From NCBI RefSeq assembly GCF_051388915.1, contig NZ_JBPKBH010000029.1, forward strand, positions 1 to 64,000: a DNA stretch of 64,000 bases. The letters are read 5' to 3'. The translations under genes and the position numbers were made by a program. Below, one piece after another: positions 42,987 to 51,096 of the stretch (its first letter is position 1; every line of letters starts with the position of its first letter). This DNA is from Yinghuangia sp051388915 (GTDB taxonomy: Bacteria > Actinomycetota > Actinomycetes > Streptomycetales > Streptomycetaceae). The notes under the pieces are model-generated. The model did no database searches and was not told where the DNA came from. It was given only the letters and a program-made list of their open reading frames with translations.

Positions 42987-43900
42987 GCACCCCTGCCAAA
43001 CCGCCCGTAGACCCGCGGCTGACACCGGTGACAACTCTTCCGCCCCGCCCCGGACCTGACGAGCCGCCGTTCGCAGCGAAGGCCCAGCCGCCGAGGACGG
43101 TACGGGAACTGGTAGGCGAACTCCGCAACCTCGGGGTCCAGGTCAACGACGTGCTGCTGGTGCACTGCCGGCTGCGCGGCATCGGGCCGGTGGAACGCGG
43201 ACCGCGCGGCGTTCTGGCCGCGCTGACGGAGGCGGTCGGTCCGGGCGGCACGCTGGTGATGCCCACCTTCACCGAGCTGAATTCCGACACGTCACTGCCT
43301 TTCCAGCGCGTCACCTACGGCCTCAGCGACGCGGAAATCGACGCGTACAAGCAGGAGATGCCGCCTTTCGATCCGGTCTGGACGCCGGCGTCACCCACGA
43401 TGGGGGCGTTGCCGGAAGTGCTCCGGCAGGCTCCGGGCGCGGTCCGCAGCTCGCACCCCCAGTCGTCGTTCGTGGCGAGGGGACTGCTGGCGAACGGCAT
43501 CGTGCGCCACCACAACCCGCTCTCGCACTTCGGCGAACAGTCGCCGCTGTCAAGGTTGTTCTCGCTGCCGGACGCGAAGGTTCTGATGCTGGGGACGGGC
43601 TTCTCGGCGTTCACGGCCTTCCATCTGGCGGAGTACTTCCAGCCGAAGGTCGCCACGCGGATGTACCGGTGCGTCGTCCCCGACTGGCTCGGTCGGCCGA
43701 GCTGGTGCTCGTACGAGGACGTGCTCCTGGACCTGGCCGACTTCGACCTGATCGGAGCGGCGCTGACGGAGAGCCTGGCCATCCGGGAAGGACCTGTCGG
43801 CGCCACCCGGGCCAAGCTCGTTCCGCTGATTCCCGCGGTCGCGTTCGCCGCCGACTGGATGGCACGGCATCGGGCGGACGGTCGTCCGGCGGTCGCGTAG
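42983..43900 (+). CDS. AAC(3)-family N-acetyltransferase in the RiPP cluster
   Basis: A 305-aa protein of the aminoglycoside 3-N-acetyltransferase family: 'NDVLLVHCRLRGIG', 'GPGGTLVMPTFT', 'DPVWTPASPTMGALPEVLRQ' and the acetyl-CoA/active-site phrase 'RSSHPQSSFVARG' with its His. ATG 42983 overlaps the radical SAM stop (ATGA), so it is translated with the maturase. In this context it more likely acylates the modified peptide, or protects against it, than modifies an aminoglycoside (inference). Confidence 0.9.
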   Translation: MSTPAKPPVDPRLTPVTTLPPRPGPDEPPFAAKAQPPRTVRELVGELRNLGVQVNDVLLVHCRLRGIGPVERGPRGVLAALTEAVGPGGTLVMPTFTELNSDTSLPFQRVTYGLSDAEIDAYKQEMPPFDPVWTPASPTMGALPEVLRQAPGAVRSSHPQSSFVARGLLANGIVRHHNPLSHFGEQSPLSRLFSLPDAKVLMLGTGFSAFTAFHLAEYFQPKVATRMYRCVVPDWLGRPSWCSYEDVLLDLADFDLIGAALTESLAIREGPVGATRAKLVPLIPAVAFAADWMARHRADGRPAVA

Positions 43901-44071
43901 CGCGCCGGTTCGACGCGTCATGAGCCCGGCGGGGGTGCGGCGGACACGAGTCGGGCCGCCCCCACCACCCACCCGCCCCACCTCGAAGTCACGCGGACCG
44001 GCGTACCGCCGCGCTGCCCCGCCGACCGCCCCGCACCGCTCCAGTCCGACCCTGAAGGAGCCCACCACCGC

Positions 44072-44614
44072 ATGCGCAGGCTCATCGAATCGACGTACGT
44101 GACACTGGACGGCGTCATCAGTTCGCCCGCCCAGTGGAGCAGGCCGTACCAGGACGAGCAGTACCACCAGTACGCCGGCGACCTCCTCAACGACACGGAC
44201 GCCTTGCTGCTGGGACGGCAGACGCACGAGAAACTCGCCGCCTCCGCAACGGACTTGAACGGCCTCGACGAGGGGAATGCCGCACGCCTCGACGGCCTCC
44301 CCAGGCACGTCGTCTCGCGCACCCTCAAGCACGCCACCTGGAACGGCACCGTCATCGCCGGTGACATCGCCGCCGAGGTCGCCGGCCTCAAGGAACAACC
44401 GGGGCAGGACATCCTCAAGCTCGGCACCGGCGAAATCGACCGCGTGCTCCTGGCCCACAAACTCGTCGACGAGTACTTCCTCTGGGTCTTCCCCGTCATC
44501 GCCGGACGCGGAAACCGCCTCCTCGACGGAGCCGACACCGCGCACCTCACCCTGCGGGGCACCACACGCCTCAACTCGGGCGTCGTCCTGCTCACCTACG
44601 CCCCCACCGACTAG
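44072..44614 (+). CDS. Dihydrofolate-reductase-like (RibD C-terminal) protein
   Basis: A 180-aa stand-alone RibD-C/DHFR-fold protein. Family phrases are 'MRRLIESTYVTLDGVISSPA', 'LLNDTDALLLGRQTHEKLA' and 'VDEYFLWVFPVIAGRGNRLL'. Such proteins bind NADPH; their substrate is usually unknown. AAGGAG lies 11 bases before ATG 44072. The stop codon abuts the left end of the MITE-like element at 44614. Confidence 0.88.
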   Translation: MRRLIESTYVTLDGVISSPAQWSRPYQDEQYHQYAGDLLNDTDALLLGRQTHEKLAASATDLNGLDEGNAARLDGLPRHVVSRTLKHATWNGTVIAGDIAAEVAGLKEQPGQDILKLGTGEIDRVLLAHKLVDEYFLWVFPVIAGRGNRLLDGADTAHLTLRGTTRLNSGVVLLTYAPTD

Positions 44615-44816
44615 TGCGGTGACCACACACCTTCACGGGTTCTCGCCGCCCGGCACCGCGCCTCGCGGCGTTGCGGGCGAAGGAGGGCCGCCAGGCCCGG
44701 CGTGCGAGTACGACCGAGTACGAGCTTCGGGCCCGCGCTTGGGAGGGCCGCCAGGCCCGGCGAGCGATGCACGGCACCGAACTATGAGAACCGGCAAACG
44801 TTTGTGACCACCGCAC
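44614..44816. mobile_element. MITE-like element with 31-bp terminal inverted repeats
   Basis: About 203 bp. The left end 44614-44644 and the reverse complement of the right end 44786-44816 match at 24 of 31 positions without gaps; both begin GTGCGGTG. The interior has two copies of GAGGGCCGCCAGGCCCGGCG, each with a GGGCC-N4-GGCCC stem, and no coding potential. Related sequence occurs at 9751-9838 and, inverted, at 44861-44988. No target-site duplication could be assigned with confidence, so the mobile origin is inferred. Confidence 0.55.
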
Positions 44817-44860
44817 CGGGTGTATTGACCCCACGGGGTTGTTGACCCGGCTGATGGGTG

Positions 44861-44988
44861 GCTCGCCGGGGCTTGGCGGCCTTTCCGGGCGCAGGTCCGA
44901 AGCTTGTACTCGCTCGCACTCGCTCGCACTCGCTCGCCGGGCTCGGGTGGCCCTCCTACGCCTGCAATGCCGCGAGGCGCGGTGTCCA
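44861..44988 (-). repeat. Degenerate inverted copy of the MITE-like interior
   Basis: Read on the reverse strand it repeats the order of the element at 44650-44765 (CACCGCGCCTCGCGGC, GGAGGGCC, AAGCTTCGG, GGCCGCCAAG). It contains an extra triplication of CTCGCTCGCA (10-bp period, about 44907-44938). The rest of 44989-45256 shows no gene. Confidence 0.6.
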
Positions 44989-45256
44989 GGGGCCGTGAGC
45001 AGTGCAAAGGTCCGGCCGACACGGGCCCGGCTGTTGGCATACTGGTTGGCGGGATTCGGTGGCTGTCGGACGGTTGTTCGGCCAGGCCTTGTCGAGCGGG
45101 ACACGAGGGGATCACCTGCGGGTGACTCCGTGACTCTCGTGGCCCGCCGATCGTTGCGGAACAAAGGGAGCCACAACGCGCCCCAGGTGATCAGCAATTA
45201 CGGTTGCCGGTGGCGTGTCCTACCCGATCACGCCACCGGCATCCGCGACCTCCGGG

Positions 45257-45781
45257 TCAGAGCGCTATGAGCGACTCCAGCGCCGTGCGGTATTGCAGGA
45301 GGGCCTGGCGCAGGGCCTCGGTGTCGCCGGACTTGCCCTGACGTTGGCGGGACAGTTCCTCGCGGCGGCGTACCAGCGCCTCCATGAGTTGGTCGACGGC
45401 CGCGGCGTACAGGTCGTCGGCGCCGGCGACGGCGTCGTCCGGGCTGTCGACGAAACCGGCGAGCGTCTCCCGCAGCCGCCTGCGGAAGCCGTCGGCGACC
45501 GACTTGCTCAGCAAGGTCGGCAGCACGTCGGGCGACTTGGCCGGTGCGGCGTGCGCGGGCTGCCGCGCGGCGGCCCGGCCGGACGCGGCCGAGGTCGAAG
45601 GAGTGGTCGGAACCGGGCCCGGCGGAGCCGGGATCGTGGCGGGGGGCTTGAGCGCAGAGCCGGTCTTCTCGCTCACGCGCGCCTGGCGGGCCGCCCGGTC
45701 GCGGTCGTCGCGCTCGACGACCGGCGCGTCATCGGCGGTCTTCTTGGTCTGCGAGTTCGTGGACGACGTCGAAGAAGTCAT
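45257..45781 (-). CDS. Hypothetical protein, 174 aa, related to the upstream gene
   Basis: Family not recognised. Residues 1-85 are disordered, rich in Ser, Thr, Pro and Ala, with no signal or TM. The C-terminal 90 residues are helical. 'DAVAGADDLYAAAVDQLMEA' and 'DTEALRQALLQYRTALESLI' parallel segments of the next gene upstream ('DALAEADALITRVMHD' and 'STEDLRQAMLHHRTLFTDLL'), so this is probably a soluble paralogue of that membrane-anchored protein. Its start is nine bp past that gene's stop: one operon. Confidence 0.75.
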   Translation of the reverse strand: MTSSTSSTNSQTKKTADDAPVVERDDRDRAARQARVSEKTGSALKPPATIPAPPGPVPTTPSTSAASGRAAARQPAHAAPAKSPDVLPTLLSKSVADGFRRRLRETLAGFVDSPDDAVAGADDLYAAAVDQLMEALVRRREELSRQRQGKSGDTEALRQALLQYRTALESLIAL

Positions 45782-45790
45782 GAAGCAGCC

Positions 45791-46342
45791 TCACTTCCCC
45801 CGGGCCACCGGGGCCGGAGCACGGCCGAGCAGGTCGGTGAACAACGTGCGGTGGTGCAGCATCGCCTGGCGCAGATCCTCGGTGGACGCCTTCCCTGCCT
45901 CGCGAAGGCGCTCGATCTCCTGGGCCTGCCGGTAGCGGTCGATGGAGTGCCCGTACTCGACGGACAGGATCTCCATGCGCTTCTCCCGCGCACCGGTGGG
46001 ATATCCGCGGTCGTGCATCACGCGGGTGATGAGCGCGTCGGCCTCCGCCAGCGCGTCGCCCGGCGCCTCCACGAAGCGCTCCTGGAGCGCGCTCCAGGCG
46101 TTCTCGTACTTGAGCTTCTCCTCGTCCGGGAGTTCGCGGATGTCGAGGTCGCGGAACTCCCGTTCTCGTTCCGCGAGGTTGCGCTCGGCATCTCTGCGCG
46201 TGCCGAACTGCCCCAGCGCACGGTCGTATTCCGGACCGAAACGGCGACGCAGTCGTTCCCTGCGCAGCATGGGGCGACCGACGATCAGTGCGGCGCCCGC
46301 GATCACGGCCACGATCACGATGACGATCAGAAATGTGGTCAC
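45791..46342 (-). CDS. Membrane-anchored coiled-coil hypothetical protein, 183 aa
   Basis: Begins 'MTTFLIVIVIVAVIAGAALI', one N-terminal TM, then a helical basic/acidic body: 'ERLRRRFGPEYDRALGQFGT', 'NLAEREREFRDLDIRELPDE' and the region shared with the gene at 45257. Likely oriented with the body in the cytoplasm. GAGAGG lies seven bases before GTG 46342. The pair follows the VWA-FGLLP protein gene in the same direction. Confidence 0.8.
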   Translation of the reverse strand: MTTFLIVIVIVAVIAGAALIVGRPMLRRERLRRRFGPEYDRALGQFGTRRDAERNLAEREREFRDLDIRELPDEEKLKYENAWSALQERFVEAPGDALAEADALITRVMHDRGYPTGAREKRMEILSVEYGHSIDRYRQAQEIERLREAGKASTEDLRQAMLHHRTLFTDLLGRAPAPVARGK

Positions 46343-46443
46343 AGCGAATCCTCTCCGAGGACTCCTCTGCCCTGTTTCTCCTTATCTCATACGGATGTTG
46401 GCGGAGGCTCCCCGGTTCCGGGTACGCGTGTGACGGCTGCGGG

Positions 46444-48975
46444 TCAGTGGGTTCCCGGAGGCGGTCCGGTCGGCGGCGGAGGCGTCGGCGGCGCCTGGGG
46501 CGGCGGTACGTGCCCCGCCCCCGTCGTCGGCGGGCCACTCGGCGGCGGAGGCATCGTCGGCGGCGCCGGAGTCGGCGGTACGGCCGGTACCGGCGGAGGC
46601 ATCGGCGGCCGACCGGGCGCCGGTACGTACGGCTCCCCGGAGGGCGGCGCAGGCGTCGCCCCCGGCGCAGCACCCGGCGGCGGCACCGGCGGAGCCCCAT
46701 ACCCCGGCATCGGCGGCACCGGCGGAGCCGGCTGCGGCGGAACCCGCGGCGGAACCGCCCGCACCATCCCCGTGGGCATCCCCACGGGGGCCGGCATCAG
46801 CGCCGGGTCCGGCACGTACTTGAAGTACGCCCAGAACAGCCCCGACACCAGCGCGAATCCGGCGAACAGCACCAGCGCCGCGGTCAGCGACGTCTCGTTG
46901 TCCGAGCCGCCCCGGCCCGAGTTCAGCACCAGCACGTGCACGAACAGCAAAATCGCGACGGTGTAAGTGGCCGCCCAGATCCAGGTGTTCCACTTGCGCA
47001 GCTTGTTGCCGTCCAGCACCCGCAGCGGGATCAGGCCGAACAGCACCGTCTCGACACCCAGGATGAACGTCGTGCCCAGGATCGTGTCGGCGATCACCAG
47101 CCCGGCGTTCGCGTCCACGGCGATGGCCTTCTCGTGCACGAACTCCAGGCCCACCCAGGCCCCGACGCTCAGCAGCAGCGCGCAGATCGCGCCGAACAGC
47201 ACGCCCTTGCCCTCCTGGGCCCGGCTCAACCGCCGTTCCCGCAGGGCCACATAGCCGAGCACCAGGCCGAACACGTAGCCGGGGACGAAGTCCGAGAGAC
47301 GCGACAACACCGTGCAGAAGACCGCCAGCCCGAGCGCGGCGGGCACCGTCTTGAGCGCCCCGGGGACGCCCGAAGCGCGCTTCGCGTTCTGCTCGTTCGG
47401 CCAGGAGTAGGCGAAGATCACCAGCGGTGCCGCGACCAGGAAGCCCAGCAGCAGGATCCCGGACTTGGCGTTGAACCCGGAGTCCGGATCCACGAAGGTC
47501 GACGCGAGCGCGCTGATCACCACGAAGACCGGCAGGATCCACGGCGACGCCCACAGCGAGCGCCCGGGAACGGCCGCGGCGCCGTAGGCCCCCGACCCTC
47601 CGGCCGTGCCGAACGCGCCCGACCCGCCCGCGACTCCGCCGGAGGCACCGTACGCCCCCGAACCGCCCGCGGCACCGAAGCCGCCCGCACCGCCGGACGC
47701 ACCGTACGCGCCGCTGCCCGAGGCATACGCCCCGCCACCGGAAGCCTGTGCGCCGCCGAAGCCGCCCGCGGCCCCCGCGCCGCCGCCCGCACCCGGGTCC
47801 ATCCCGGCCGCGCCGCCCGGTCCGTAGGCAGCGGCACCGGCACCGCCCGCACCCGCGTCCGGCCCCGCAAAGCCCCCTGGGCCGTACGCTCCGCCGCCCG
47901 CGTGCTGCCCGGTCATGCCCCCGGCATCCGACGCGTGCAGCCCCGTCGTGCCGCCCGAGGCAGCGCCCCCGTCCGAGGCGTGCAGCCCGGTCGTCCCGCC
48001 GCCGAGGCCACCGCCCGCGCCGCCGGGACCCGGGTTCATGCCCGCGCCGCCGTCCGGCGGGAAGGGGCCGCTGCCGCCCGCCGCGGGGTTCGGTCCGCCC
48101 GCGCCCGCCGCGCCGCCGCCCCGTCGTCGCCACCAGCGCGAGATCCGCCGCTGGTTCTCCTCGATGGTCCGGTTGAACAATTCGGCCGGGAAGCCGATCA
48201 GCAGCACGAGACCGGCCGCGAGACCCGCCGTCTTGGCCACGCTCTCCGGGTCGAGCGGTACGTCGCTCGGCATCGGCAGGGCGTTGAGGACGGTGGAGAC
48301 GTCGTCGCCGACGACGGGCAGCAGGGCCTGCTCCAGGCTGTCGGTGATGCCCTGCTGGTCCTCGGCCGCGAAGTACTGGCCGCCGGTCGTGTCGGCGATG
48401 CAGCTCAGTTCGGTGTTCGCCTGCTCGCTGGTCTGGAACCCGACGGTGTGCGCGACGAACTTGATGCCGGTCTGCTCCTGCACCTCGACGACGACCTCGC
48501 ACGGGTCCTCGTTGCACGAGCTCTCGCCGTCGGAGACGAGGATGAGGATCTTCTCGGAGGAGTCGTCGGGGAACTCGCTCGCGGCCTTGCGGATGGCATC
48601 CGGCGTGGGGGTACGTCCGCCGGTCTGGAGGGCCTCGACCTCGTCCCGGAGCTGCCCCCGGTTGCCGGTGCCGGGCTCGACCAGCAGGTCGCCGCCGTCG
48701 CCGCACTCGCCGGAGAACTCGTGCAGGCCGACGCGGTCGGAGTCGCCCAGCGAGCCGATGGTCGACCGCAGCGCGGCCTTGGCCTCGGTGAGCCGGGTCT
48801 CCTGGCCGTCGCCGGTCGCCTCGTTCATCGAGTCGGAGGTGTCGACCACCAGGATGATCGTGCGTTTCGGGGCCGCCGTCGCGGCGGGTGCCGAGAACAC
48901 CAGCAGGACGCCTGCGGCCGCGGCGACCAGGGTGGCCTTTTTCCACCGGTCCGCTCGGCTGCTCGCTACCGCCAT
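46444..48975 (-). CDS. Secreted-VWA, FGLLP-type multispanning membrane protein
   Basis: 843 aa. Signal peptide (residues 1-35, 'ATLVAAAAGVLLVFSAPAAT'); von Willebrand A domain about 36-210 with MIDAS 'ILVVDTSDSMNEATG' and 'KILILVSDGESS'; a TM near 250 ('AGLAAGLVLLIGFPAELFNR'); a Gly/Ala-rich spacer of about 170 residues; six or so TM segments with 'VLFGLIPLRVLDGNKL', which fits the FGLLP motif of streptomycete membrane proteins; and a Pro-rich tail of about 105 residues (PPPPTGPPPGTH end). GGAGG precedes ATG 48975. VWA domains bind metal-dependent protein partners, so a surface assembly role is plausible. TerD is encoded next door. Confidence 0.85.
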   Translation of the reverse strand: MAVASSRADRWKKATLVAAAAGVLLVFSAPAATAAPKRTIILVVDTSDSMNEATGDGQETRLTEAKAALRSTIGSLGDSDRVGLHEFSGECGDGGDLLVEPGTGNRGQLRDEVEALQTGGRTPTPDAIRKAASEFPDDSSEKILILVSDGESSCNEDPCEVVVEVQEQTGIKFVAHTVGFQTSEQANTELSCIADTTGGQYFAAEDQQGITDSLEQALLPVVGDDVSTVLNALPMPSDVPLDPESVAKTAGLAAGLVLLIGFPAELFNRTIEENQRRISRWWRRRGGGAAGAGGPNPAAGGSGPFPPDGGAGMNPGPGGAGGGLGGGTTGLHASDGGAASGGTTGLHASDAGGMTGQHAGGGAYGPGGFAGPDAGAGGAGAAAYGPGGAAGMDPGAGGGAGAAGGFGGAQASGGGAYASGSGAYGASGGAGGFGAAGGSGAYGASGGVAGGSGAFGTAGGSGAYGAAAVPGRSLWASPWILPVFVVISALASTFVDPDSGFNAKSGILLLGFLVAAPLVIFAYSWPNEQNAKRASGVPGALKTVPAALGLAVFCTVLSRLSDFVPGYVFGLVLGYVALRERRLSRAQEGKGVLFGAICALLLSVGAWVGLEFVHEKAIAVDANAGLVIADTILGTTFILGVETVLFGLIPLRVLDGNKLRKWNTWIWAATYTVAILLFVHVLVLNSGRGGSDNETSLTAALVLFAGFALVSGLFWAYFKYVPDPALMPAPVGMPTGMVRAVPPRVPPQPAPPVPPMPGYGAPPVPPPGAAPGATPAPPSGEPYVPAPGRPPMPPPVPAVPPTPAPPTMPPPPSGPPTTGAGHVPPPQAPPTPPPPTGPPPGTH

Positions 48976-49094
48976 GTGACCACGCCTCCGGAACGCACGC
49001 TCGTAGATGGCGCGGGCGACCCGCAGCGTCGACTCTCGGCGCCCCCCGCCGTGCACAGCGAAACAAGTCTGTCGGGCCGAGCGGTACGAGGGGA

Positions 49095-49135
49095 GGGGAA
49101 TTCCCTCGATCCGGGCACCCGGACGGGGGAATTCC
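49095..49135. promoter_or_regulatory. Direct repeat GGGGAATTCC upstream of the VWA gene
   Basis: GGGGAATTCC at 49095-49104 and 49126-49135, 31 bp apart (about three helical turns), 120-160 bp before the VWA protein start. Confidence 0.35.
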
Positions 49136-49303
49136 GACGTCGGGCCCGTCCAGATGCCCAGAAATATCTGCAAAGTTCATGATTCGCCGACGCGCCGTGC
49201 CCACACCCCGTGCACGCGTCCACACGCCGCGCTCCGCGCCGCACCCCGCCCCACGTCGCCGCACCGCCCGCGTCGGCGCACCCCCGCCACAACGCCGGAG
49301 GGG

Positions 49304-49432
49304 CCCGGCTTCCGCCGGGGCNNNNNNNNNNNNNNNNNNNNNNNNNNNNNNNNNNNNNNNNNNNNNNNNNNNNNNNNNNNNNNNNNNNNNNNNNNNNNNN
49401 NNNNNNNNNNNNNNCCCCGGCTTCCGCCGGGG
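49304..49432. terminator. Duplicated hairpin flanking an assembly gap, downstream of terD
   Basis: CCCGGC-TTCC-GCCGGG at 49304-49319 and CCCCGGC-TTCC-GCCGGGG at 49415-49432 stand on either side of the N run 49322-49414. The right copy is 21 bp past the terD-like stop and is its terminator. Collapse of this repeat probably caused the gap, whose length may be arbitrary. Confidence 0.65.
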
Positions 49433-49453
49433 CCCTCCGAGCACCACAGGTGC

Positions 49454-50035
49454 TCAGACGTTGACGCCGTAGTCCTTCGCGATGCCCGCGAGGCCCGAGG
49501 CGTAGCCCTGGCCCAGCGCGCGGAACTTCCACTCCTCGCCGTTGCGGTAGATCTCGCCGAACAGCATCGCCGTCTCGGTGGACGCGTCCTCCGAGAGGTC
49601 GTAGCGGGCCAGCTCGGTGTTGTCCGCGGCGTTCACGATGCGGATGAAGGCGTTGCGGACCTGCCCGAACGACTGGCGGCGGGTCTCCGCGTCGTACACC
49701 GACACCGGGAAGACGATCTTGTCGATGTCCGGGGTCAGCGCGGCCAGGTTGACCTTGATCTGCTCGTCGTCGCCCTCGCCCTCGCCGGTCTTGTTGTCGC
49801 CGGTGTGCACGACGCTGCCGTCCGGGGTCGAGGCGTTGTTGAAGAACACGAAGTGCTGGTCGGACGCGACCTGGCCCGACGTGTTGACGACGATGGCGCT
49901 GGCGTCGAGGTCGAAGTCCTCGCCGGTGGTCGTGCGCAGGTCCCAGCCCAGGCCTACGACGACGGCGGTCAGCGTGCCGCCCGCGGCCTCCTTGGTGAGC
50001 GAGACGTTGCCACCCTTGCTGAGGCTCACAGCCAT
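49454..50035 (-). CDS. TerD-family protein
   Basis: A 193-aa Ca-binding beta-sandwich protein of the tellurium-resistance/chemical-damage family: 'MAVSLSKGGNVSLTKEAAGG', 'LGWDLRTTTGEDFDLDASAI', 'DGSVVHTGDNKTGEGEGDDE' and 'VYDAETRRQSFGQVRNAFIR'. Acidic loops bind Ca. In streptomycetes TerD proteins have been tied to envelope stress and differentiation rather than tellurite alone. GGAGGGA lies eight bases before ATG 50035. No other ter genes are in the window, but the VWA gene follows. Confidence 0.95.
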   Translation of the reverse strand: MAVSLSKGGNVSLTKEAAGGTLTAVVVGLGWDLRTTTGEDFDLDASAIVVNTSGQVASDQHFVFFNNASTPDGSVVHTGDNKTGEGEGDDEQIKVNLAALTPDIDKIVFPVSVYDAETRRQSFGQVRNAFIRIVNAADNTELARYDLSEDASTETAMLFGEIYRNGEEWKFRALGQGYASGLAGIAKDYGVNV

Positions 50036-50229
50036 GGGGGAATCCCTCCGAGGTTCTGGATCGTGACGGTCCGGTCGATTGTCCGGTTTTCCGCACCGAA
50101 GGTACCGACATCCACAGGACGCGGGGAGGGGTCCCGGAAGTTCCCGGGCTGCGTGTCGCACGTGACCTTGCCTACGCCCTCTTGACGGGGGGTCAGAAAT
50201 CGCGTGTCATAGACGCAACGAAAAGCTAT

Positions 50230-50250
50230 ACGACTATTAGTCATAGTCGT
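50230..50250. promoter_or_regulatory. Palindrome upstream of the flavin reductase
   Basis: ACGACTAT (50230-50237) and ATAGTCGT (50243-50250) are perfect inverted repeats with TAGTC between. A nested GACTA-T-TAGTC lies inside. AT-rich for this genome and 37 bp before the start; likely operator/promoter. Confidence 0.55.
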
Positions 50251-50287
50251 TTCCACAAGCTCTGCTTCCGTCAGCTCTGGGGCCGCC

Positions 50288-50773
50288 ATGTCCAGCGTCA
50301 CGATCGACCCGGCGCGCATGCGCCACGCCATGGGGCACTTCGCGACCGGCGTCACGGTCATCACGGCCGTGCACGAGGGGGCGCCGGTGGGCATGGCCTG
50401 CCAGTCCTTCACCTCGCTGTCGCTGGAGCCCGCGTACATCTCGTTCGCGCCGGCGCTGACCTCCACCACCTGGCCACGCATCCGCGAGGCCGGATCCTTC
50501 GTCGTCAACGTGCTCGCCGAGGACCAGCAGGACGTCTGCCGCGCGATGGGCCGCAGCGGCGGCGACAAGTTCGCGGACGTCGCGTGGGACAAGGCCGGGA
50601 ACGGCGCCCCGCGCCTCGCCGGAAGCATCGCCTGGGTCGAGGCGGACGTCGAACACATCCTGCCCGGCGGCGACCACGAGATCGTGATCGGCCGCGTCAA
50701 CGCGCTCGAAGTACCGCGTGACGCCGCGCCGTTGCTGTTCTTCAAGGGGGCGTACGCGGCCCTCGCGGGCTGA
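50288..50773 (+). CDS. Flavin reductase family protein (HsaB-like)
   Basis: A 161-aa FMN-binding split-barrel reductase: 'MRHAMGHFATGVTVITAVHE', 'GMACQSFTSLSLEPAYISFA' and 'REAGSFVVNVLAEDQQDVCR', ending 'APLLFFKGAYAAL'. It supplies reduced flavin to a partner monooxygenase, as HsaB does for HsaA in steroid ring cleavage. No partner oxygenase is adjacent, so the partner is unknown. It is convergent with the bicupin gene, and a long hairpin lies between. Confidence 0.9.
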   Translation: MSSVTIDPARMRHAMGHFATGVTVITAVHEGAPVGMACQSFTSLSLEPAYISFAPALTSTTWPRIREAGSFVVNVLAEDQQDVCRAMGRSGGDKFADVAWDKAGNGAPRLAGSIAWVEADVEHILPGGDHEIVIGRVNALEVPRDAAPLLFFKGAYAALAG

Positions 50774-50920
50774 CGCCCCGGCGGACGTTCGGGAGCCATC
50801 CCGGCAACCGCCTTGCCGGACGGCCCACTTCGGGCCACCAGATCCACCCGCGGCCGGGGGACGGCCGGACGCGGGGCCACGGCGGAACGCGGACACCCCT
50901 GTTTCCACGATCCGCCGAGT

Positions 50921-50974
50921 ACGCCGCAGGCCCGCCATGATCCTCGTACCGGGATCACGGCGGGCCTGCGGCGT
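50921..50974. terminator. Long bidirectional hairpin terminator
   Basis: 23-bp arms (50921-50943 and 50952-50974) with one mismatch and an 8-nt loop, between the convergent flavin reductase and bicupin genes. The rest of 50774-51096 holds no gene. Confidence 0.75.
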
Positions 50975-51096
50975 TGCAGTGCCTCCGGCGTCCGACACCG
51001 GCCGACTGTCACGCGACGGCAGCCGCGCGCCGAGCGGCGCGCGGCCCAACTTCCTTCCTCGGAAGAACTACCTTTCTCAGACTCTTACTTGAGCCC

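Noticed and set aside
42983..43900. Aminoglycoside resistance gene
   Set aside because: The family is that of AAC(3), but translational coupling to a radical SAM peptide maturase makes a RiPP-related role more likely.
44592..45197. A 201-codon reverse frame in the repeat region
   Set aside because: It translates the MITE-like repeat into Arg/Ala-rich sequence; no start signal and no domain.
46333..49447. Very long open frames on both strands across the VWA gene
   Set aside because: Only the reverse frame ending at 46444 gives signal peptide, VWA and TM segments; the others are shadows and one runs through the N gap.
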